Shown here: positions 23,755 through 29,025 of the stretch, one piece after another | Numbering within the stretch: the stretch's first letter is position 1 | Layout of the letters: each line of letters begins with the position of its first letter | Origin: Coprobacillus sp. CAG:698 | Lineage (GTDB): Bacteria > Bacillota_I > Bacilli_A > ML615J-28 > CAG-698 | DNA length: 29,025 bases | Direction: 5' to 3' | NCBI GenBank assembly: GCA_000431235.1 | Contig: HF988717.1 | Span: 43,973 to 72,997 of the forward strand | The notes under the pieces: generated by a model | Told to the model about the DNA's origin: nothing | The model's database searches: none | The model's input: the letters and a program-made list of their open reading frames with translations, nothing else | Position numbers and translations under genes: made by a program

Positions 23755-24078
23755 ATGTTTAAAAAACTAAATAAAATAGCAATTAATTTAATAAATAAAT
23801 ATCAAGAAACAACAAAGAATAATAAGAAAAGATGTAGATATACTCCTTCATGTTCTGAGTACTCAAAAGAATGTTATATGACATTTAATTTTATTAAAGC
23901 ATCTTTACTAACACTATTTAGATTATTACGATGTAATCCTTTATTTAAAGGAGGATATGATCCTATCCCTTTAACAAGGGAAGAAAAACAAACAATAAAA
24001 GCATCACTTCCTGAGGAAGTAATAAATGATAAGTTTAATCCATTTAATGTATATTATAAAATAAGATATAAAAAATAA
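23755..24078 (+). CDS. yidD: Membrane protein insertion efficiency factor YidD
   Basis: 107 residues. The family core is unmistakable: N-terminal amphipathic helix, RYTPSCSEYS, then LFRLLRCNPLFKGGYDPIP. YidD assists YidC-dependent insertion of inner-membrane proteins. The C terminus is about 30 residues longer than the E. coli protein. ATG 23755 follows GGTGA. It is not in the usual rnpA-yidC cluster, which is normal for many Bacillota. Confidence 0.95.
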   Translation: MFKKLNKIAINLINKYQETTKNNKKRCRYTPSCSEYSKECYMTFNFIKASLLTLFRLLRCNPLFKGGYDPIPLTREEKQTIKASLPEEVINDKFNPFNVYYKIRYKK

Positions 24079-24085
24079 TTTTTTC

Positions 24086-24114
24086 TTGCATTTTATAAGT
24101 ATATGTAGTATAAT
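24086..24114 (+). promoter_or_regulatory. Promoter of tRNA-Lys
   Basis: TTGCAT (24086-24091), a 17-bp spacer and TATAAT (24109-24114), 16 bases before the tRNA. Confidence 0.8.
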
Positions 24115-24129
24115 ATATAAGTATTTGAT

Positions 24130-24205
24130 GCACCCTTAGCTCAGCTGGCAGAGCAACTGACTCTTAATCAGTGGGTCCGGGGTTCGAATCCCCGAGGGTG
24201 TACCA
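24130..24205 (+). tRNA. tRNA-Lys (anticodon CTT)
   Basis: The acceptor GCACCCT pairs with AGGGTGT (a G-T first pair). The anticodon stem ACTGA/TCAGT encloses the loop CTCTTAA, anticodon CTT. The T loop is TTCGAAT, and CCA is encoded. In so AT-rich a genome the AAG-only decoder presumably complements a TTT tRNA elsewhere. Confidence 0.93.
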
Positions 24206-24218
24206 TTAAAGCTAGTCA

Positions 24219-24248
24219 ATAAGTCTTTATTATGAGACTTATTTTTTA
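24219..24248 (+). terminator. Terminator after tRNA-Lys
   Basis: AATAAGTCT and AGACTTATT form a 9-bp stem with a 7-base loop, followed by a T run. Confidence 0.88.
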
Positions 24249-24327
24249 TTTTATGTCTTATTTATGAAGTCAGTTTGTTTAAATCATTAAACGTAAGATA
24301 TAAAGAATAAAAATTATATCAAAATGC

Positions 24328-24358
24328 TTGACTCTCCCCTTTAGTGTAATGATATAAT
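24328..24358 (+). promoter_or_regulatory. MerR-type promoter with 19-bp spacer
   Basis: TTGACT (24328-24333) and TATAAT (24353-24358) are 19 bp apart. Overlong spacers are the hallmark of promoters activated by MerR-family proteins, and the CTCTCCCC at the left of the spacer resembles the operators of drug-sensing MerR regulators. The gene it drives is itself a MerR regulator, so autoactivation is likely. Confidence 0.8.
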
Positions 24359-24388
24359 TTAATCATAATATAAAAAGGAGGAACTATA

Positions 24389-25351
24389 ATGTATTTTCGT
24401 ATAGGAGAACTTTCAGAAATATGTAATGTAAGTGTAAAAACAATTAGGTTTTATGAAAAAGAAAGTTTATTAAAACCAGTATATGTTGATAAATTTACTG
24501 GCTATAGGTATTATGATAAAACGAGCTGCACAAGATTACTTGAAATTTTAATGTTTAAAGAATTAGGATTTTCGCTTAAGGAAATAAAGAAAATAAATAT
24601 AGAGATAATTAAAGAAAAAATTGTTAATTTGAAAGAAAAAATTAACACAATAGAAAAAAATATAAATAAATTAGAAATGATAACTAATGAAAATGAAAAC
24701 ACTATAAACAAAGAATTTGTAAATGATGAAAAAGTGATAGGAAAGTGGAAAATAAAAAATAAATGTGAGTTTCCATTCGAAGAAATATATTTTTTACCAT
24801 ATGGAAATGGATATTGGGTATTTGATAATTGGACCAAAGGATATTTAAAAATCGATAATATTTATCATAAATATGTAATAGAAAATGATGTATTAATGTT
24901 GTATATTAAAGACTTAAATGGTAATGTAGGTAAAATTGTAAAATATGAAAATATTAATCATATAGCATATACAAAAGATGACATAAAAAATAAAGATAAT
25001 GTCAGCTATACTTTTGAAATGGATGAAGATGTAATCGGCACTTACGAAGCTATAGCTTTTGTTGATGAGATTGATCTTGATTCTATACATAAATGTAATG
25101 AAGAACTATATGTGACAAAAATGTTCTTTATCAAAGATGGAACATTGATTTATGAAACTATTGATGGCAGAGTTATAAATAATTTACATTGGACCAAAGG
25201 AAGGGTAATAGATGATATTTATGATTTTACTTCAAGTATTTATAGAATAGTTTATAAAGACAGCCATAAATATTTATTTTTTGAATGGAAAAATGGTGAT
25301 TATACCTATGGTAAAAGAAAACCAAAATACTATGTCTTTATAAAGAAGTAA
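24389..25351 (+). CDS. MerR-family regulator with duplicated C-terminal beta-rich sensor domain
   Basis: 320 residues. Residues 1-70 are a MerR winged helix (RIGELSEICNVSVKTIRFYE, then GYRYYD), and 75-110 the dimerising coiled coil. The rest holds two similar units, about 112-200 and 208-320. Each opens with D-E-x-VIG followed by a W-or-Y strand and contains WTKG-x3-D-x-IY. The end reads FFEWKNGDYTYGKRKPKYYV, a closing I recall from Bacillota proteins with lipocalin-like domains. No GyrI-type drug pocket is present, so the ligand is unknown. ATG 24389 has GGAGG upstream, and its promoter has the MerR 19-bp spacer. Confidence 0.87.
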   Translation: MYFRIGELSEICNVSVKTIRFYEKESLLKPVYVDKFTGYRYYDKTSCTRLLEILMFKELGFSLKEIKKINIEIIKEKIVNLKEKINTIEKNINKLEMITNENENTINKEFVNDEKVIGKWKIKNKCEFPFEEIYFLPYGNGYWVFDNWTKGYLKIDNIYHKYVIENDVLMLYIKDLNGNVGKIVKYENINHIAYTKDDIKNKDNVSYTFEMDEDVIGTYEAIAFVDEIDLDSIHKCNEELYVTKMFFIKDGTLIYETIDGRVINNLHWTKGRVIDDIYDFTSSIYRIVYKDSHKYLFFEWKNGDYTYGKRKPKYYVFIKK

Positions 25352-25452
25352 ATAGTATAACCTAGTAAAATGCTAATTTTTTGTTTTATAATATAAACTT
25401 ACATAGCATATAATTTAAATGTGAAGAATATATAGACATATTATTTAATTCG

Positions 25453-25482
25453 TTGACATTATTATCTTGTGTATGTTATAAT
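25453..25482 (+). promoter_or_regulatory. Promoter of the lipoprotein gene
   Basis: A perfect TTGACA (25453-25458), an 18-bp spacer and an extended TGTTATAAT ending at 25482. All boxes match consensus, so strong constitutive transcription is likely. Confidence 0.82.
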
Positions 25483-25531
25483 ACTAATGAAATATAAGTG
25501 AAAGATAAATTTTAAGAAGAGGTAAGTTCTA

Positions 25532-26446
25532 ATGAAAAAGATTATTTTAAGTATATTTTTATCTATATTTTGTTTATGCTTAGTTGGATGCAGTATGCCT
25601 AAACAACCCACACATGAACAAAAACGAGGCGAATATAGCACTAATGAATTATATAGTATGTACCCTTTATATGCATCACAGCATAAATGGAATTCAAAAT
25701 TTAGTTTTAATCATACATTTAAAGATGGAATATTTTCAACAATCGAAAGTTTAGAAGATATCGTCTGTGAAAGCTTATCAAGTTTATTTGATTGTGATTT
25801 TAGTGATGAATATCTAAAAGATAACTTCTTGGCATTATTTTTTTCAAGAGAAGAAAAAATAAGTAGAGAAAGTATACGTGATGCAAGTTATAAAGATTTC
25901 TTTATCGAAAACGGTGAAATCTATGTGACAATATCATATATAGATTATCAAGAATATAATGGCGATGCAACATCATATTATGATGAGTTAATCTTAATTC
26001 CTAAGGAATGGAAGGATAAAATCAATAAAATAAACAATTTTATAGTAAATTATAATTTTGAATATAATAATGCAAATATTAAAAATGAATATATTATGCG
26101 TTACTCAAAAATGAATGAATTTAAAGATGCATATAGAACACAAGAACTTAATAAAAAATATGATGACAATGATTACAAAAAAATATATATGTTAGATGTA
26201 TATGGCGAGTATAATGATTGTTTAGTTGCTACTGTTACTTATGAAGGCTATGAACATACTGATGAGGAAAGGATAGTAACTGATACATTTGAAGATGTAA
26301 GTATCACATATAGTTTTTATTACCCTATATATGCTCTCTATAATTCTACACTTTATTCATTGACTGATGCATACAGTAATGGATATTTAACAATAAATGA
26401 TTTAAGAAACATATCTGAAAAATGTCAATTAAAGCAGACAAACTAA
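25532..26446 (+). CDS. Lipoprotein, unknown function
   Basis: 304 residues. A signal peptide with KK, a hydrophobic core and lipobox LVGC (Cys about residue 20) marks a membrane-anchored exported lipoprotein. The mature part is acidic and rich in Tyr, Asp and Asn, with no family I recognise and no repeats. ATG 25532 follows AGAGGTAAG. It has its own strong promoter and a terminator, so it stands alone. It ends convergent with a MerR regulator, with no other clue to its role. Confidence 0.82.
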   Translation: MKKIILSIFLSIFCLCLVGCSMPKQPTHEQKRGEYSTNELYSMYPLYASQHKWNSKFSFNHTFKDGIFSTIESLEDIVCESLSSLFDCDFSDEYLKDNFLALFFSREEKISRESIRDASYKDFFIENGEIYVTISYIDYQEYNGDATSYYDELILIPKEWKDKINKINNFIVNYNFEYNNANIKNEYIMRYSKMNEFKDAYRTQELNKKYDDNDYKKIYMLDVYGEYNDCLVATVTYEGYEHTDEERIVTDTFEDVSITYSFYYPIYALYNSTLYSLTDAYSNGYLTINDLRNISEKCQLKQTN

Positions 26447-26472
26447 AAAGAACTCGGAGTCGAGTTCTTTTT
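26445..26472. terminator. Bidirectional terminator between lipoprotein and MerR genes
   Basis: AAAAAGAACTCG and CGAGTTCTTTTT form a perfect 12-bp stem with a 4-base loop, working in both directions and touching the stop codons of both convergent genes. Confidence 0.93.
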
Positions 26473-27277
26473 AATTATTATCTTCAACTGGAAGTACAAA
26501 ACGTGAACAATATTTTTTCTCAGCAATTTCTCTACCTGAATATGCAGCAATAATACCGATAACACGTGGAAGCCCACATGGTTTTAGATTTCTTTTCTTT
26601 AGTTCTTCATTAATTATTAACCAACATTTTTCAGAATTTTCATAATCACCATAATAAAGAACAGATAAAGCCTTGCAAGCAGGTAATACTACTGAATCAT
26701 CTGTTTCCTCTCTTAAAGGTACACATACATAAAATGGGTAATTCTTATCAGATAAGTTGCCATTTAAAAAATCACTACGGTCCAAAATATCAAAAAGTGG
26801 TTCACTTGAAAGTACACATCCTTTTTGAACACATTCGGTATAAAATGAATACATTGCATCATATTTATCTTTTGGTGTTTTTCCAATTGCTTTTTTCATT
26901 TTACAAATAACTTTTGGTAAAGTAATTACCTCAACTATTATATCACCTTCATTATGCGAACGAAGTTTTAATTCATCAACACTACGTTTCAAATTTGAAA
27001 GTTTTTCTTCAAGCGGTAGAAGAATTTTTGAAATTTGTCCACCAGATTGATAAAATTCAATAATTTCTTCAGTTGATAAGCCCATTGATTTAAACTTTTC
27101 AATTTCTAAAATGCGAGTAATGTTGTAATTGTCATAATATCTTCGGCCACTTTCTTTAGATACATATATAGGTTTAATAAGTCCTTTTTCTTCTAATCTC
27201 ATTAAGGTACTTCTTGATATTCCACAAGCTTTTGCAGCCTCAGTAATTTGAAATAAATTTTCAAACTTTTTGTTCAT
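26471..27277 (-). CDS. MerR-family regulator with GyrI-like effector domain
   Basis: 268 residues in BmrR-type layout. The N-terminal winged helix is FQITEAAKACGISRSTLMRLEEKGLI...GRRYYD (about 7-55), followed by a linker helix (LEEKLSNLKRSVDELKLR) and a GyrI-like ligand-binding domain from about 115. The ligand domain has the usual VCVPL strand and the LYYGDYENSEKCW segment. Such proteins bind lipophilic drugs and activate exporters. ATG 27277 follows AAAGGAG. The promoter carries TTGACA and TATACT with an inverted repeat just downstream. No exporter is adjacent on this side, so the target is unclear; the ABC exporters of this window are possible distant targets. Confidence 0.88.
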   Translation of the reverse strand: MNKKFENLFQITEAAKACGISRSTLMRLEEKGLIKPIYVSKESGRRYYDNYNITRILEIEKFKSMGLSTEEIIEFYQSGGQISKILLPLEEKLSNLKRSVDELKLRSHNEGDIIVEVITLPKVICKMKKAIGKTPKDKYDAMYSFYTECVQKGCVLSSEPLFDILDRSDFLNGNLSDKNYPFYVCVPLREETDDSVVLPACKALSVLYYGDYENSEKCWLIINEELKKRNLKPCGLPRVIGIIAAYSGREIAEKKYCSRFVLPVEDNN

Positions 27278-27300
27278 AATTTCTCCTTTAACTCTTGATT

Positions 27301-27316
27301 CGTTCATTCGTGAACG
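27301..27316. promoter_or_regulatory. Inverted repeat in the MerR gene leader
   Basis: CGTTCA, 4 bases, TGAACG: a perfect inverted repeat directly after the predicted start of the MerR transcript. It could be a repressor site blocking elongation or a small RNA hairpin. Its sequence stands out as GC-containing in AT-rich surroundings. Confidence 0.65.
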
Positions 27317-27327
27317 TGTTATAATAT

Positions 27328-27356
27328 AGTATAGTATGATTATATATAAATGTCAA
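27328..27356 (-). promoter_or_regulatory. Promoter of the GyrI-domain MerR gene
   Basis: On the minus strand, a perfect TTGACA (27356-27351), a 17-bp spacer and TATACT (27333-27328). The spacer is standard, not the long MerR type. Confidence 0.8.
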
Positions 27357-27462
27357 TATTTAAAATTTATTTTATAATATTATTACACATATATTTCATA
27401 TAATTTTACTATAAATATATATTAAAATAAGCTAAATAATTATAGAAAAAGGAGAAGTTTAT

Positions 27463-29025
27463 ATGGAAAAAACAAAAAAGATTTATAAATTTTTTGCATT
27501 ATCTTTATTAATTTTTATTTTTGTTTGTTTGTTTTCTTTTAATGTTGTTGCGGCAAGTAACCAATATAGCACAGAAGGAAAATGGACAGAAAAAGGAGTA
27601 ACAGAAAACCTTGTTGCTTTAACCGAAGGTAAGTTAACCGATCAAGGTTGGGATATAAATAAGGACCAAGTAAAGGATTTAGCAGTAACTACAATTGATG
27701 GGAAAGTCACAGATGAATTTGGAAGATGGGAAAATGGTGAAAAAGGAAAATACATTTTTGGAATCCAAGCATTAGCCTCTTCTGATGACATTGGAAATAA
27801 AGATTATTCTAATGGTGTTTGGAAACGTATAATGTTGTCAGAAGCAGATATTGAAAAAGCTAAAAAAGGTGATTTAACAATTACAGCTTCTGCAGTATAT
27901 TATGAACAAGCAACTGCTTCACATTACTGTTCGGTACAAATATTTTTTGAAAAAGAAATTGGTGATGAAATTAGTAACATTGGAACAAAGCAAAAAATTA
28001 GTAGAAGTGGACAAATACTAAGTGTTACTGGAAAAGTACCTGCAGGTACAACATCATTTCGTTATTATGTTTCAAATTGGGGAAGCCTAGCAGCAAGACC
28101 ATTTATAAGTCTTATAAAATGTACTTTATCTGATAAAACAGCACCAAAGATAAGCTCAATTACTTTTGATAATAGTAATATTACTGATAAAGAAAAGAAT
28201 GTTGCTGTTAATGGTAATGAACTTATATATGATGTTAATTTTGATGAAAAAGTTGAAATTGTGAAAACAAGCACATATACAGGTATTGGAATTTTAAAAT
28301 TTGATGGTAAAACAAGTTCTAAACGTACTTCAGAGCCAACAATAATACATGAAAATGGAAAATCTAAAGTTAGGTATATATTTGCATTACCAGATCTTTA
28401 TACTTCTGGTAAATTATATCTTGCAAGTATAAATAATTTAAAAGTTGTCGATGAAGCAAATAATGCCACTATAATAAATAAAGATGTAACTTCAGAAAAA
28501 ATACAATATTATAGAGATATGAGTATTTATACAAATAATATTAAAGATTTAAGTTATAGTGTTCCAGGTAAAGCAACATATAATACTGATGCAACTATAA
28601 AATTAAAAACTGTAAATGGTTATAATTTACCAAGTACAGTTAAAATATATGTAGGTTCAAGTCTTCTTAAAAGTACGCAATATACCTATGATAAAACTAC
28701 TGGTATTATTGTAGTCAGTGGAAAAGCGATAACTAATGATATTAAAATTTATGCAAATGGTGTTCCTAAAGATTTAACGATAACATTTGATAAAAAAGGT
28801 GGTAGCAACGGAACAAATTCTATCGAAGCAACGTATTTAAGTAGTATGCCACAAATAACTATACCAACTAAAAAGGGATATACATTCTTAGGCTATTTTG
28901 AAAAAGAAAATGGTCAAGGAAGAAAATACTATAATGCTGATGGTACTAGTGCAACAACATGTTATAAATATGATGATATAACTTTGTATGCTGCGTGGAA
29001 AGCAAATACTTATGAAGTTATATAT
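27463..29025 (+). CDS. Large secreted surface protein with InlB B-type repeat, 3' end outside the window
   Basis: It is open from ATG 27463 to the window edge, 521 codons with no stop. A signal peptide (about 1-31, hydrophobic core FFALSLLIFIFVCLF, cleavage after VVAA) precedes an N-terminal beta-rich domain (about 32-225). Ig-like segments follow: one starting DKTAPKISSITFD, and another near 355-445. A Listeria-Bacteroides (InlB B/Flg_new) repeat begins near residue 446 (ITFDKKGG...KKGYTFLGYF...ITLYAAW), and a second starts at the very end (NTYEVIY). The layout is that of a cell-surface adhesin-like protein; an anchor would lie downstream. The ribosome site is AAAGGAG. The promoter is not clear. 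Confidence 0.87.
   Translation, partial: MEKTKKIYKFFALSLLIFIFVCLFSFNVVAASNQYSTEGKWTEKGVTENLVALTEGKLTDQGWDINKDQVKDLAVTTIDGKVTDEFGRWENGEKGKYIFGIQALASSDDIGNKDYSNGVWKRIMLSEADIEKAKKGDLTITASAVYYEQATASHYCSVQIFFEKEIGDEISNIGTKQKISRSGQILSVTGKVPAGTTSFRYYVSNWGSLAARPFISLIKCTLSDKTAPKISSITFDNSNITDKEKNVAVNGNELIYDVNFDEKVEIVKTSTYTGIGILKFDGKTSSKRTSEPTIIHENGKSKVRYIFALPDLYTSGKLYLASINNLKVVDEANNATIINKDVTSEKIQYYRDMSIYTNNIKDLSYSVPGKATYNTDATIKLKTVNGYNLPSTVKIYVGSSLLKSTQYTYDKTTGIIVVSGKAITNDIKIYANGVPKDLTITFDKKGGSNGTNSIEATYLSSMPQITIPTKKGYTFLGYFEKENGQGRKYYNADGTSATTCYKYDDITLYAAWKANTYEVIY

Noticed and set aside
1..29025. CRISPR array, insertion sequence or prophage
   Set aside because: No spaced direct repeats, transposase, integrase or phage structural genes were seen.

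Overview
The window is AT-rich, densely packed DNA from a low-GC Gram-positive bacterium (Bacillota). It uses the standard code: TGA ends the second transporter gene at 7890 and tryptophan is TGG. Evidence for Bacillota: strong AAAGGAGG-type ribosome sites, TTGACA/TATAAT promoters, U-tract hairpin terminators, a GerW (YtfJ) plus DUF2953 (YtfI) pair as in spore formers, and a Na+-pumping oxaloacetate decarboxylase with separate subunits, which is common in anaerobes. I cannot name the genus; an uncultured gut member of Bacilli/Erysipelotrichia would fit.

Layout: (1) 1-250, a tRNA cluster (3' end of a probable tRNA-Arg, then tRNA-Pro and tRNA-Gly). (2) 309-3996, small enzymes: an MBL-fold hydrolase overlapping a DUF3781-GNAT fusion, then an acetyltransferase, a nitroreductase and a membrane protein. 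(3) 4186-7921, a heterodimeric multidrug-type ABC exporter with one degenerate and one intact ATP site, behind a promoter followed by a hairpin. (4) 7926-12538, an operon of two YbaK-family tRNA-editing proteins and a second pair of ABC exporters, both catalytically intact. (5) 12582-15935, a lipid operon: a DUF368 polyprenyl-phosphate translocase fused to a PlsC-type acyltransferase, a lipid kinase, and a stand-alone PlsC acyltransferase. (6) 16235-21718, oxaloacetate decarboxylase (alpha, gamma, biotin carrier, beta) followed by biotin ligase and an AEC-family carrier: a self-contained module for biotin-dependent decarboxylation, Na+ export and probably organic acid transport.

(7) 21703-22162, minus strand: a small XRE regulator behind what looks like a complete transcription attenuator. 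It has a promoter, a 19-codon leader ORF with a strong ribosome site, a terminator whose 5' arm can instead pair with the leader ORF, and a second 16-codon ORF whose stop overlaps the TTG start of the regulator. This is the most unusual feature of the window. (8) 22170-24248: an autoregulated-looking TetR regulator, the GerW/DUF2953 pair, divergent YidD, and tRNA-Lys. (9) 24328-27356: a MerR regulator with a duplicated C-terminal beta-rich domain behind a 19-bp-spacer promoter, a lipoprotein, and a convergent MerR regulator with a GyrI-like drug-binding domain. (10) 27463 to the end: the first 521 codons of a large secreted protein with an InlB B-type repeat, running off the window.

No insertion sequences, prophage genes or CRISPR arrays were seen.
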